A stretch of DNA of 64,000 nucleotides from Pedobacter endophyticus. Its GTDB lineage: Bacteria > Bacteroidota > Bacteroidia > Sphingobacteriales > Sphingobacteriaceae. Of this stretch, positions 28,955 to 38,530 are shown in pieces; within the stretch, counting starts at the first letter, position 1, and each line of letters begins with the position of its first letter. The position numbers and the translations under genes were made by a program. The DNA is taken from NCBI RefSeq assembly GCF_015679185.1, contig NZ_CP064939.1, forward strand, positions 1,178,001-1,242,000. Reading direction: 5' to 3'. Under the pieces are notes generated by a model, which worked only from the letters and a program-made list of their open reading frames with translations, did no database searches and was not told where the DNA came from.

Positions 28955-29953
28955 TCAAGGAAGAAAAGCCAGTTGCGCGTAAAAAGGATAGTGGTCCGAA
29001 CCAAAAGCAGACAATCTTTGCAAATTCACAACTTTGAATTCGTCAGACACATATATATAATCTAGCGGCCACTTAAATATAAAAGTGTGTGCACTAAAAG
29101 TGTTGTACAAGCCCCTTCCGCAACGGACATCGTTTAAATTGCTGATATCCGAAAAATTTGATGTCGTGTAAGACCAGCCTACATCATTAAAATCGCCGGC
29201 GACCACCGTTGGTATCTTTTCTCGGGCGACCAGGTAAGCAGCTTTCAGGAGGCCGTTCTCTTTTTCGCCCATATTATCAGGATGTAGGCTGGGCTTCGGA
29301 GCAACCGGATGAACTGTCAGTAGCTGAAACGTTTTCCCGTTGCGCAACCTCACCATACATTGAAAGGAGGGTACTTTTTTATTATTTAAGAATAGCACCT
29401 TGCTACTGGTTAGCGGGAGCTTGGAATAAAGAGACATTCCATAAGTATTATCAGTCGGAAAAAGAATTTGGTAAGGATAGCTTTTATCAAGTACACGGAG
29501 ATCGTTCACCCATCTGCTATTTACTTCCATGGCTAATACCATATCCGGCTCCCTGCTATTTATTTGTTCAAGAAGGCCTTTTGTATTTCGATTACTCATT
29601 AACACATTTGCAATCAGCATACTGATAGAAGATTGACGGCTGACTTGATCTGCATCAACGGACTTCACTTTTTTTTGAGAAAGAGAGGTGTATGGTAAAA
29701 TTATCCACACCTGTAAACACACAGATACCAGGAGGCACGCTGTGAAAATAAAATAGGACACCTGCTTTTTGGCGCTTAACAACAAACAGAGCACTCCGCA
29801 AGTCACGAGAGCTATTAAAATAGCTAAACGAGGAAAACCCAAGACCGCCAGATACCAGTGGGATGTATTTAAAAGCGATAGCAAGGTGACACCGATTAAA
29901 AATATCCCGCATCCCATGATAAAAAAGTAAAGGCACTTACGGATTAAATTCAT
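28955..29953 (-). CDS. membrane-anchored endonuclease/exonuclease/phosphatase family protein
   Basis: From the ATG at 29953 (MNLIRKCLYFF) the product is 332 residues. Three hydrophobic helices occupy about residues 7-90. An EEP domain follows with MLIANVLMSNRN and MVLAMEVNSRW (metal-binding Glu), TVHPVAPKP, VVAGDFNDVGWS (Asp, Asn) and a terminal GSDHYPFYAQL (catalytic Asp-His). Such proteins cleave phosphodiesters of nucleic acids, lipids or sugar phosphates; with its anchor this one probably acts outside the inner membrane. It precedes the DUF2254 gene on the same strand. Confidence 0.85.
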   Translation of the reverse strand: MNLIRKCLYFFIMGCGIFLIGVTLLSLLNTSHWYLAVLGFPRLAILIALVTCGVLCLLLSAKKQVSYFIFTACLLVSVCLQVWIILPYTSLSQKKVKSVDADQVSRQSSISMLIANVLMSNRNTKGLLEQINSREPDMVLAMEVNSRWVNDLRVLDKSYPYQILFPTDNTYGMSLYSKLPLTSSKVLFLNNKKVPSFQCMVRLRNGKTFQLLTVHPVAPKPSLHPDNMGEKENGLLKAAYLVAREKIPTVVAGDFNDVGWSYTTSNFSDISNLNDVRCGRGLYNTFSAHTFIFKWPLDYIYVSDEFKVVNLQRLSAFGSDHYPFYAQLAFLP

Positions 29954-30245
29954 AGTATATAAAAAATTCCTAAAGGCCCTTATAGACTCCAAACCAGTGG
30001 GCTTCCATTAATAATGCATTTTTCCAGCGTCCTATTGGTATTTATCAGGCAATTATGCGGAAGCTAATATACGCTATTCAGTGACATTATTTACAACTTA
30101 AACACGATGATCACGATATAATGGTATATTATCACCAGCAATGTATCGTGCGGCAACGTAAACATCAGGTTTCCGTCATCGGTTGGATTCTTCTGCCAAT
30201 GAATTCAATTCAAACCGGTAAATAATGTGGTTAAAATAATAGAAG

Positions 30246-30608
30246 ATGAGCAACATGTTTTTTGATGATTGGGAAAGCATTTCTCGTACTTCATTATTAC
30301 GATACTGATATACACCGCCTTGGTCGCAGCCATACGTATTTCGGGCAAAAGGACTTTATTCCAAGATGAATGCCTTCGGTTTCATTGTCACCATTGCACT
30401 GGGATCCTGCCTTGCAGCCGTATCGTTAAATAAGAATATCGCGCTAGCCGAAGGCATAGTAGTCTACTCCACGCTTATCGGCCTCCAGCTTCTCATTATC
30501 TGGTTATCGGTAAGGATAAAGCAAGTAAAAACAATTGTGAGGGGCCAGCCCGTATTACTTCTTTATAAGGGAGAGGTATTAAATGATGTGACGAAAAAGG
30601 AAGCTTAA
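30246..30608 (+). pseudogene. second DUF421/YetF gene, frameshifted and truncated
   Basis: Starts MSNMFFDDWESISRT, parallel to MENIFFSNWESIGQT of the copy at 12409-12932. A one-base loss near 30282 moves to the frame YFIITILIYTALVAAIRISG, and an extra base near 30362 moves to MNAFGFIVTIALGS. The frame ends at 30608 after LYKGEVLNDVTKKEA, without the cytoplasmic C-terminal domain. Two frameshifts plus truncation make this a clear pseudogene. Confidence 0.8.
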
Positions 30609-30779
30609 ACCCTAGAATGTAAAGTATACTTGCACTATGGTAGTACTTCAACCTCTCGGCTCCTTCTCTTTTAGTTGTAGATCTAAAGCATTAAGCACGG
30701 CAAAGAGAAGACAATTTCCTAAACAAAGCGAATGATATTATGCAATGTACTATCAATGAAAGGTTGTCATTGGAACGAA

Positions 30780-30811
30780 ATTATAAAATAAAGGATCCTT
30801 TATTTTATAAT
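30780..30811. repeat. 32-bp perfect AT-rich palindrome
   Basis: All 16 pairs match around a GGATCC centre (arm ATTATAAAATAAAGGA). It lies between the DUF421 pseudogene and the convergent cheB-like gene. It could work as a bidirectional transcription stop or a binding site, although the stem is weak. It has the same length as the unrelated palindrome at 5522-5553. Confidence 0.65.
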
Positions 30812-30860
30812 ATAATTAGACGTTACTAACTAAATATAATGTTTTTAAGCCTATTAATAG

Positions 30861-31430
30861 TTAGGACACTATTTGTGTTATTAATTCCCCTATAGCTTTT
30901 GGTGTTAATGAATATTGTGCTTCCCCTATACCTAAAGCGCCATTTGGCATTGAGGGGTGTTGAGCGGTAATCGGTAGCTGGGCAATGGTTATGCCTCCCT
31001 GCTGACCGATCAACAGGCTTCCCTTTGAACCATCCCCATCCAAGCCGGATAAAATTACGCTGATGGCCTTGCTCCCTAATGGAAGTGCCATCGAGTTCAT
31101 TAATATATCAATTGCGCGGTTAATAATTTCCTCTGGCTTTCTTTCCCTGAGCCACAGGCACCCATCGGCATAAGTCATCATCTGATTTTCTGGAAGAACA
31201 TAAATATGGCCTTTTTCCAAGGGCATACCATTTTTTACAGTAACAACCGGCAGCGAAGTATGCATTCTAAGCAGGGATGAAGCCATACTTTTATAAGCAC
31301 GGTGCAGATGCTGTACCACAATCACAGCGGCATTTAGTTCTGTTGGCAGATGGTTTAGCAACTCATGCAATGGATGTACCCCTCCTGCTGAAAGGCCTAT
31401 AGCAACAATATATTCAGGATTTTTGGACAT
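30861..31430 (-). CDS. cheB: stand-alone CheB-type protein-glutamate methylesterase domain
   Basis: The 189-residue product is only the CheB catalytic domain. The Ser of the triad is in IGLSAGGVHPL (about residue 14), the His in VVQHLHRAY (about 41) and the Asp in ILSGLDGDGSKG (about 130). The receiver domain of classical CheB is absent. The gene sits 45 bp downstream of a GAF/PAS histidine kinase on the same strand. No chemoreceptors or CheR are near, so the role is more likely in sensory signalling than in chemotaxis. A second, broken copy lies at 34815-35416. Confidence 0.85.
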   Translation of the reverse strand: MSKNPEYIVAIGLSAGGVHPLHELLNHLPTELNAAVIVVQHLHRAYKSMASSLLRMHTSLPVVTVKNGMPLEKGHIYVLPENQMMTYADGCLWLRERKPEEIINRAIDILMNSMALPLGSKAISVILSGLDGDGSKGSLLIGQQGGITIAQLPITAQHPSMPNGALGIGEAQYSLTPKAIGELITQIVS

Positions 31431-31474
31431 GATATGCTGTTACCTTAAGATTTTTAAGAACATTAGCTTATATA

Positions 31475-34033
31475 TTAATCAATTAATTTTTCAGGTGATG
31501 TAAATAGCGGAAGGCTGAAACAGAAAGTGCTTCCCTTACCTAATTCACTTTCTACCCATATTTTCCCCTCATGTCGATGGATAATTTCAGCACAAAGGTA
31601 TAGTCCGATCCCAAAGCCGTTTGTAGTTTTCATGTCTTCACTTTCGACCCGGTAGAAGCGGTCAAAAACATGTGGCTGATCTTGCTGGGCCAGGCCCATA
31701 CCTTCATCTTTTACACTTACCTGTATCTGGTCCCCCACCGCTAAGCAGGTTACCTGTATGGTGGAACGCTGTGGAGAATATTTTACCGCATTATTAATAA
31801 AGTTTGTTACTACCTGACCAATTTTATCTTCATCTGCGAAAACAGGAGTATGATGTACCGGTGCAAAATAAACAGTATGTGATGTTACAGTGGCCAGTGA
31901 CTCCTGTTCGGCTTCGCCTATCAGTTCAGCCATATCAAAGCAGGTCTTATCCAGATGTATCTTTCCCGCTTCCATCCGCGCAATGTCCAAAAATCCTGTG
32001 ATGAGTTTACGCATTTTACCAACCTGGCGCTGGGTTTTTTCCAGGATGCTTTGTGTGGCGGTATCTCCATTCTTTTTGGCTTTGAGCGCAAGCACCTGAA
32101 CATAGCCGTTTAAAGAAGTCAAAGGTGAGCGTAATTCATGGCTGACTATACCAACAAAATCTATCTTACGCTGCTCTTCCTCTTTCATCCTTTCAATATC
32201 AGTTGTCGAGCCGACCCACATGGCAATCTGTCCCTTATCATCCAGTACAGGCGAGGCGATATTCAAATGCCAGCGGTAATGTCCATTTATGTCCTTGAAA
32301 CGCATCTCCATTTCAAGCGGAACCCCATTAGAGGCAGCTTCACCCAAACGGCGCTGAAACTCCGAGATTTCATCCGGATGCATCATCTGGTGATAGCCGA
32401 AGTCCCGCAAGTCTTCAAAATTCATCCCGCTATAATCCAGCCAGTGCTGGTTAAAGAAAGTTACCTCACCACTGGGCAACGCATTACTGATCTTTGCAGG
32501 AACAATATCTGCTAGTGAACGAAAATGCTTTTCACTGGCTTCAATCTTACTACGCGCCTCTATCTGGTCGGTAATATCAATGACGATCCCCGATAAGGAT
32601 GGCCTTAAAGCATCTGCTCCCTGAAAAAAACGTCCCGTGGTACGTACCCATTTGAGCTTCCTGTCATGGTAACCAATCAGCGGATATTCCATATCATAAC
32701 TTTCTCCTTTTGTAATTGCATCATTTACTGCTGTATTGATCTGTTCACGATAGTCTTCACGTACATGTAGCATTGCAGCATTATAGGGCATATCTTCCTG
32801 CTCGTAATAGCCAAAGATCTCTTTAAGTTTTGGTGAGGCATGCAGTACCCTGGTATCCGGATCAATAAACCATGTAGCTATTTTAGCAGATTCAATAGCC
32901 TGTGCAAGAAGTTCCTTCGCCCTGGCAGCTTCAGTTCGTGCCTCAACCAACTGTTCATTAGCGGCATTCAGCTCCTCATTTATAGCCATCTGCTCCTCAG
33001 TTGCAGTAGTCAGTTCCTCATTAATAGCAGCCATTTCGCTATTTAAATCCTGGAGCTGCAATTTATTTGCTTCCAGCGCCTGCCTGTCTTTTACCGCCTG
33101 GGTAACTTCAAAGGCCAGTACTATTATCCCGTCTACCTGATCTTTTACATTCAGCCTTGCCTGATATATGAAGTCAAAGTACCGCTCTTCTACAGGGCCG
33201 TCAGGAATATAGGCTAACGGGATCAGCTGGCCGCTTGCAGCAAAAGTTTCTCCACTTGAATAAACGTTATTAAGTATTTCTTCAATAGGTGTCCCTTTTA
33301 TTTCTGGTAAGGCCTCAAGCACAGGTAAACCAAAAAATTTTCTTCCTGGGAAGAACTGCTGATAGCCTGCATTTACCAGTTCATAAATATGTTCAGGCCC
33401 GTTCAATATGCATATTCCTGTAGGTGCCTGCTGAAAAAACCTATTTAGCCGGTCCTGCTCTACCTGGAGCTCTTGTTTTGATTTAGAAAGTTCGTCATAT
33501 AACTGCTGTTGGTGTTCATTAGCATCCTGCGCTTCTATAGCCTTACGTCGTAACTCTAACTTGTTAATTACCTGATGCGCCAGCGTTTTAAGGGCGGACC
33601 TTTGCTGCTGGGAAAGTTTTTTCTTTTCAGTATCAATGACACAAAGCGAACCCAGGGCGTAACCATCTTCATTTACCAGGGGAACACCCGCATAAGAAGC
33701 AATATTGGGCTCGCCGGTTACCAAAGGATTGTCTTTAAAACGATCATCTGCCTGTGCATCTTCCACCTCAAAAATTTGATCCGGGTTTAAAATCCCATGC
33801 GCACAAAAAGAATAGTCACGATCAGTTTGCGAAAAAGGCAAACCTTTTACAGATTTAAACCACTGCCGGTCTTTATCAACCAGGCTGATAAGGGCAATTG
33901 GCGTTCCGCAAATCACAGATGCAAGCTCTGTCAATTCATCATAATCCTGCTCGGTAGCAGTATCTAATATGTGATAGGACTGAAGGGCTTCAAGGCGTTC
34001 TTGTTCATCAGACGGTGTAATTGCAAAGGCCAT
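31475..34033 (-). CDS. GAF-PAS multidomain sensor histidine kinase
   Basis: With the start at 34033 (MAFAITPSDEQERLEALQSY) the product is 852 residues. Order: GAF (about 10-165, DKDRQWFKS, FCAHGIL, KDNPLVTGEPN), PAS (about 200-310), coiled coil (about 320-380), PAS_3-like domains at about 385-505 and 515-635 (TFFNQHWLDYSG, YRWHLNIASPV), HisKA with H-box FVGIVSHELRSPLTSLNG (about 645), and HATPase (NFINNAVKYSP, DEGMGL, NGFGIGLYL). There is no membrane segment, so it senses cytoplasmic or diffusible signals. It shares its N-terminal architecture with the truncated kinase at 1715-3313 and is followed by the cheB-like gene. Confidence 0.9.
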   Translation of the reverse strand: MAFAITPSDEQERLEALQSYHILDTATEQDYDELTELASVICGTPIALISLVDKDRQWFKSVKGLPFSQTDRDYSFCAHGILNPDQIFEVEDAQADDRFKDNPLVTGEPNIASYAGVPLVNEDGYALGSLCVIDTEKKKLSQQQRSALKTLAHQVINKLELRRKAIEAQDANEHQQQLYDELSKSKQELQVEQDRLNRFFQQAPTGICILNGPEHIYELVNAGYQQFFPGRKFFGLPVLEALPEIKGTPIEEILNNVYSSGETFAASGQLIPLAYIPDGPVEERYFDFIYQARLNVKDQVDGIIVLAFEVTQAVKDRQALEANKLQLQDLNSEMAAINEELTTATEEQMAINEELNAANEQLVEARTEAARAKELLAQAIESAKIATWFIDPDTRVLHASPKLKEIFGYYEQEDMPYNAAMLHVREDYREQINTAVNDAITKGESYDMEYPLIGYHDRKLKWVRTTGRFFQGADALRPSLSGIVIDITDQIEARSKIEASEKHFRSLADIVPAKISNALPSGEVTFFNQHWLDYSGMNFEDLRDFGYHQMMHPDEISEFQRRLGEAASNGVPLEMEMRFKDINGHYRWHLNIASPVLDDKGQIAMWVGSTTDIERMKEEEQRKIDFVGIVSHELRSPLTSLNGYVQVLALKAKKNGDTATQSILEKTQRQVGKMRKLITGFLDIARMEAGKIHLDKTCFDMAELIGEAEQESLATVTSHTVYFAPVHHTPVFADEDKIGQVVTNFINNAVKYSPQRSTIQVTCLAVGDQIQVSVKDEGMGLAQQDQPHVFDRFYRVESEDMKTTNGFGIGLYLCAEIIHRHEGKIWVESELGKGSTFCFSLPLFTSPEKLID

Positions 34034-34814
34034 ATCTAACGTAAAAAATAATTCAATGTAAATGTATAAAATAAGATTTAAGAACACCGCTGATGAATGT
34101 AAATCATACAATCAATGAGTAGATCTAAAGGTTGCTTCAGTACATCATACAGTTTTAAGCTAAGAAAGTAGGATATGCTTGTAATAACAGTTACAAAAAG
34201 AAACTTTTAAAGCAATATATGAGATACTTGCAAGAAGTAAGATTATTATAAAATAAACCTTCATATCTGCCGTAATTATAACTAGGTAAAACCCAATAAT
34301 GTTTTATAACATTTATTACTGTTAAAGTCTGTGGAAGACATTTTTATATAACGACACAAAGAAACAATGTCTCAAATTGAAGGATGTTTAACCCTACAAA
34401 TGAATTAATCACTGGGCTCTATCTTATCATTAAACGGTGGAATAATGATAATGCTGCCTTACACGTATACCTTCGTTTTTTTGTAATCCAAATTATCAAA
34501 AACTCATCATCAAAAACTAAAATTCTGATTTGAATAATGGAATGGGTTTATGATAATCGGCAAAAAGAAAAAGAAATATTTAATGCTTATCTGGAACGGT
34601 TTACTTCGCTTAAAGGCATCGACATTTGCTCACAGTCGATTATCAGAAAAGAAGGGAATAATGATAACCGCCAAAGCAGATAAGCTTGTGGTGATCCAAT
34701 CAGCGAGTATATGCTAAGACACTTGTGAAGTGTCCTAAAAACTTGTAGAATAAAATTGACAATTACAATTAGCGGTAATACTGTTATATAATTTTTACAT
34801 ACCTTGTGGATTAT
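34034..34814. other. intergenic region with a repeat copy and a short ORF
   Basis: About 780 bp between divergent genes. It contains the 72-bp repeat copy at 34436-34507. A 48-codon plus-strand frame follows at 34537-34683 (MEWVYDNRQKEKEIFNAYLE, then FTSLKGIDIC) which looks protein-like but is not recognised; it may be the start of a lost gene. The rest shows nothing. Confidence 0.45.
34436..34507 (+). repeat. dispersed direct repeat, copy 1
   Basis: Begins GGTGGAATAATGATAATG and ends AAATTATCAAAAACTCAT. It differs from the copy at 41339-41407 by only a few substitutions and a 3-base indel. The surrounding DNA is unrelated. Together the copies bracket the CheB-kinase-stressosome block. Confidence 0.8.
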
Positions 34815-35416
34815 ATGGAAGATAAATACATAATTGCTTTAGGTGCATCTGCCGGAGGACTATCTGCTTTATTTGAATTTTTCGACAATACGCTTCCTGA
34901 TGCAGTCTCTTATGTGATCACAATGCATCTTTACCCATATCAAAAGAGTCATTTAACTGAGGTCCTCCAAAACATAGTGCCATTGTAGTTTGTGAAGTAG
35001 AAGACGCTATACAGATTCAGGCCAACACTGTGTATGTAATGCCTGAAAATAAGGTAATGACTATAGATAACGGCAAATTGATCTTAACACCAAGGAATCT
35101 ATCTATTAAAGTCAACATGGCTATTGATATCTTTTTTAGGTCACTGGCAAAAGATGCATTGTTTAATAAAATTGCGATCATATTTTCCGGTATGGGTCAT
35201 GATGGATCTGAAGGTATAAAAATGATCTCTGAAAGTGGTGGTTACATAATTGCACAAGATCCAAATTCGGCTGACCAAAGCAGTATGCCCTTAAGTGTCA
35301 TTGCTGGAGGATATACCGATGAGATTCTTCAACCGAAACAAATGCCAAAATACATCCGTGAGTATTTAGCAAGACAACTTGCTATTAAGATTGCAAGTGA
35401 ACAACCAGTCGACTGA
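34815..35416 (+). pseudogene. CheB-type methylesterase domain, frameshifted
   Basis: The first frame (ATG at 34815) contains the catalytic Ser motif ALGASAGGLSAL and a His in TMHLYPYQKSHL, and ends after EVLQNIVPL. One missing base near 34973 (probably one C of CAAAACCAT) restores the frame to HSAIVVCEVEDAIQIQANTV, VMPENKVMTIDNGKL and the catalytic Asp block FSGMGHDGSEGIK, ending at 35416. The complete protein would be about 200 residues and resemble the intact copy at 30861-31430. Confidence 0.75.
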
Positions 35417-35514
35417 TGAAAATGAATTAGGATTATTTTTTAATATTCATCCATAAAAATCTGAATTTTTCCCGGATGATTCTGATTAATAAGCGTCCAA
35501 GTTCTAAGCCCCTT

Positions 35515-36579
35515 CTATAGTTTTAGGTAACTGGATATAGAAGTTGTTCCTTTATTCTCTTCGCTTACAAACCAGATATTACCGTCATGCCACTCCACAA
35601 TTGTCTTGATGATAGACATTCCCAAACCCGTGGAATGCTCTCCTTGCAGGCCACTTCTGCGGGCATCAGTAAATTTATCAAAAAGCGTTGCGTGGAATTT
35701 CTCAGGTATACCTATTCCGTTATCTGCTACAGAAATTAAAACGTAATCCTGTTGCTCTTCTATATCTATCGTAATAGCGCCACCTGCAGGCGTAAATTTA
35801 AGTGCGTTTGAAATTAAATTGTTGATCACTTGAAGAAACTTATCCTGATCAATTTCAAGATAGATGATTTCTTTGTTGGCATGGCAAAAGAATTGAATGT
35901 TCAGCTCGTTTTGCATACCAAAATACTCTTGGCTGGCGACATTAATTTTTTCTACCAGATTTACCCGCGTTTTTATTAACCTGACACCAGCACTTTCGAT
36001 GAATTCCTGATCCAGGAAATCATGAATAAGTTTAATATTACTTTTGCAAATTCTATTGATCATGCTGATAAACTGATCAATCTTAAGGTTGTTTAAATGT
36101 GAGGTTTCCCGGGCAAGCATCGTTGATAAATTCTGTACAGTACCAATAGGCCCCGCTAAGTCATGAGAAAGAATATTGAGTATCGAGTTTTTTTTGTTGT
36201 GGTTGTATAGCACTTTACTGTTCTTCTTAACAGCAGTAATGTCTTCGGCCTGCCCAATTAACAGCTGCTCCTTATTTTCGGTGGAAAGAAATGGGGGAAT
36301 ATTTAACCACCGTTCATGTTGGTTTCTTCTGATCCTGCACTCTACATCGGCTACAGTTTGGCCTTCAGTACAGGCATTTAGCTTTGACAGTACATACGCT
36401 TGATCTTCCGAGTGGATCATAGCCATTAATACTTCCGCCTTAATGTCGGTTGTTTCCAAATTGAAAAAAGAAATACAAGTCGGGTTCATGTAAGTAAACC
36501 GCTTGTCAGTCAAGCTATAAATAAAAAAAAGTTCACTGGACCGCTCGGCCAGGTGTAATAGAGATTTAGAAGAAGACAT
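35515..36579 (-). CDS. PAS-domain histidine kinase with a shifted C-terminus
   Basis: A 354-residue soluble kinase. The PAS domain (about 5-120) contains FFIYSLTDKRFTYMNPTCIS and is followed by HERWLNIPPF. The H-box ILNILSHDLAGPIGTV is at about 135, the N-box VINNLISNALKFTPAGG at about 245, then VADNGIGIPEKF and HSTGLGMSIIKTIVEWHDG. The final eleven residues (SISSYLKL and before) are out of frame. One extra T near 35545 would give the normal last strand FYIQLPKTIEG, ending at 35504. Only the last strand is altered, so activity may survive. It is a paralogue of the broken kinase at 10562-11628 and convergent with the broken cheB. Confidence 0.8.
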   Translation of the reverse strand: MSSSKSLLHLAERSSELFFIYSLTDKRFTYMNPTCISFFNLETTDIKAEVLMAMIHSEDQAYVLSKLNACTEGQTVADVECRIRRNQHERWLNIPPFLSTENKEQLLIGQAEDITAVKKNSKVLYNHNKKNSILNILSHDLAGPIGTVQNLSTMLARETSHLNNLKIDQFISMINRICKSNIKLIHDFLDQEFIESAGVRLIKTRVNLVEKINVASQEYFGMQNELNIQFFCHANKEIIYLEIDQDKFLQVINNLISNALKFTPAGGAITIDIEEQQDYVLISVADNGIGIPEKFHATLFDKFTDARRSGLQGEHSTGLGMSIIKTIVEWHDGNIWFVSEENKGTTSISSYLKL

Positions 36580-36821
36580 TGGATACAGCGAAACGCTTGC
36601 TATCCCTTGGGCCGCTCCGTTGCAAAAGTACTGATTAATAAACTAATATAATTTTTAGTATAATTCAACCCCTGGCTGGTTTCCTGAATAGTATTAACAG
36701 ATAAGGCCAGATGGTAAATTCTGAAGTGCTCTATCAAAAAACGGTGGTATTAATTAGATAGGCGACTTGAATAGATGCGAAAGAATAAGTATTTGTCTCA
36801 AAAAAATGAACATTAAGTTAC

Positions 36822-37202
36822 CTACCTTGCGTCGGTATCTATCTGGCTTGCAACCCTTCTGGAAAAATCCAATATGTCAAATGGCTTACTTATAAAGTCT
36901 TCCGCACTGCAGAGACCGGACATTTGTTCAGAGGTATAGTTGGCAGACATCATTATTACCGGGATATCACTTGTACTTTTATCTGCTTTGAGTTCACAGC
37001 AGACATCAATGCCATTTCCGTCTGGAAGCATCACGTCAAGAATAAAGGTGTTAGGCACCTGATTTAGTAGCCCCTTCCTAAAGGAAGATACGTCAGGAAA
37101 TCCAACCACCTCATAGTGGTCAGCAGTAAGCAGAAGTTCCAGAATCTCTCTAATGTCGTCGTTATCCTCAAGGATATAGATTAATTTGGTCGTTGAATTC
37201 AT
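36822..37202 (-). CDS. single-domain response regulator (CheY-like receiver)
   Basis: The 126-residue product is a lone receiver domain. The acidic pocket is LEDNDDIRE (about 11-19), the phosphorylated Asp is in FILDVMLPDGNG (about residue 56), the Thr/Ser switch in IMMSANY (about 85) and the Lys in FISKPFDILDF (about 105). It has no output domain, so it signals by protein contact or as a phosphate relay. It lies 118 bp downstream of the stressosome-linked kinase on the same strand and is the obvious candidate partner. Confidence 0.9.
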   Translation of the reverse strand: MNSTTKLIYILEDNDDIREILELLLTADHYEVVGFPDVSSFRKGLLNQVPNTFILDVMLPDGNGIDVCCELKADKSTSDIPVIMMSANYTSEQMSGLCSAEDFISKPFDILDFSRRVASQIDTDAR

Positions 37203-37320
37203 TAAAAATATAGCAAAGAGTTATTACAATCTTAATCTACTACTCTTAGTGATCCGAATTGCTTAGGGTATTAACAAAAATCTTTTAATATCAGTTTTTC
37301 AAAAAGTGAGATTAAGCCGT

Positions 37321-38529
37321 TTAATGAAGATTTTCGGATATCAAGGGTATGGTAAAGAAAAAGGTGGACCCGACATCCTGAACACTCTCCACCCAGATTT
37401 TTCCGCTATGATCAGATACTATCTTTGATGCTATATAAAGCCCCATTCCCAGTCCTGGATGAGAACTGGCTACCTCTTCCATCCTGTAAAACTTATCAAA
37501 AATTTTTGCGACACCATCTTTCGACATGCCTATCCCTGAATCAGACACCTTTATCAACACCACATCTTCCTCATCTGAGACACTTGTGGCAATGGTTATC
37601 ACCGATCCCTTTGCAGAATATTTTGATGCATTACCGACAAGGTTCGTAAATACTTGTTCAAGTCGTAGGGGATCAGCCATGGCAACACATTTCCTACCTA
37701 ACTGTAGATCGAGTTTATTGTGGGAATGAACATTTGACAACATTGATACCGTTTCGTTTAAGAAACGATTCAGGTCAACCTTTGCCATATCATATTGTAG
37801 ACTTCCATGTTCCAGTTTTGAAACATCCATTAATTGGTAAGCAAGCAAGGATAGCTTATTAGTTTGAGTTTCCAGTTTCTCTACCAGCTTGCCTACTTTG
37901 TCAGAATATTCTGCCTTTAACAGTCTTAACATCTGCGTGTATGCTTTGATAACCGTGATCGGGGTTTTCAGTTCATGGCTTGCGACCGAGATGAATTCCT
38001 TTTTTCGCTCATCAAGTTCCCTTACAATTCGAATCTCTTTTTCCTGCTCGGCAGTAAGCCGATTTAGCTGACTGTTTTTGTTCTTAATTTCCTCGTAGGC
38101 ATTCAAAGGTGACGAGGTATCGAAATATACTTTCAACAAACCGATTTTACCCTCATCAAGTTTTAGTGATCTTGGAAGCCCGAGCCCCATTCCTATCTTG
38201 TAAGAATTTTTGTTTACCTCAAAATGAAAATCAGGTAAAAGGCGTTTGGCATAATAGAAACCCTCATCTGTCTCGCGAAAAGTAAGATCACTTTCGAATG
38301 AAATGTTTGCGTTTATAGAAAAACGAGGTATCTTCCCAGAAATTACAATACTTAACTTTCCATTATCGGTAAGATCAATTACTGTTCTTACCACTTCTGA
38401 TACAGCGGTAGCAAGCGTGGTGCGTGTAGCCACAGTCAGCCCAAGCTGTTCTCCCACCTGCATAGTTCGCTTGTGGGCAAGGATGAGATCCATTTCGTTT
38501 TCCAGTGAAATCCCGATAATCTCTTTCAT
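37321..38529 (-). CDS. histidine kinase with N-terminal RsbT-like domain (stressosome output)
   Basis: A 402-residue soluble protein. Residues 1-145 resemble RsbT-type ATPases: ATRTTLATAVSEVVRTVIDL corresponds to the N-box helix, and MGLGLPRSLKLDEGKIGLLK to the glycine box. The N-box Asn is replaced (R-T-V instead of R-N-M), so this domain probably does not bind Mg-ATP normally. A HisKA domain follows with FISVASHELKTPITVIKAYT (His near 185), then a full HATPase (FTNLVGNASKYSAKG, VSDSGIGMS, HPGLGMGLYIASKIV). It begins one base after the stop of the phosphatase gene, so it belongs to the rsb operon and is the likely receiver of the partner-switch signal. Confidence 0.85.
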   Translation of the reverse strand: MKEIIGISLENEMDLILAHKRTMQVGEQLGLTVATRTTLATAVSEVVRTVIDLTDNGKLSIVISGKIPRFSINANISFESDLTFRETDEGFYYAKRLLPDFHFEVNKNSYKIGMGLGLPRSLKLDEGKIGLLKVYFDTSSPLNAYEEIKNKNSQLNRLTAEQEKEIRIVRELDERKKEFISVASHELKTPITVIKAYTQMLRLLKAEYSDKVGKLVEKLETQTNKLSLLAYQLMDVSKLEHGSLQYDMAKVDLNRFLNETVSMLSNVHSHNKLDLQLGRKCVAMADPLRLEQVFTNLVGNASKYSAKGSVITIATSVSDEEDVVLIKVSDSGIGMSKDGVAKIFDKFYRMEEVASSHPGLGMGLYIASKIVSDHSGKIWVESVQDVGSTFFFTIPLISENLH

Positions 38530-38530
38530 A

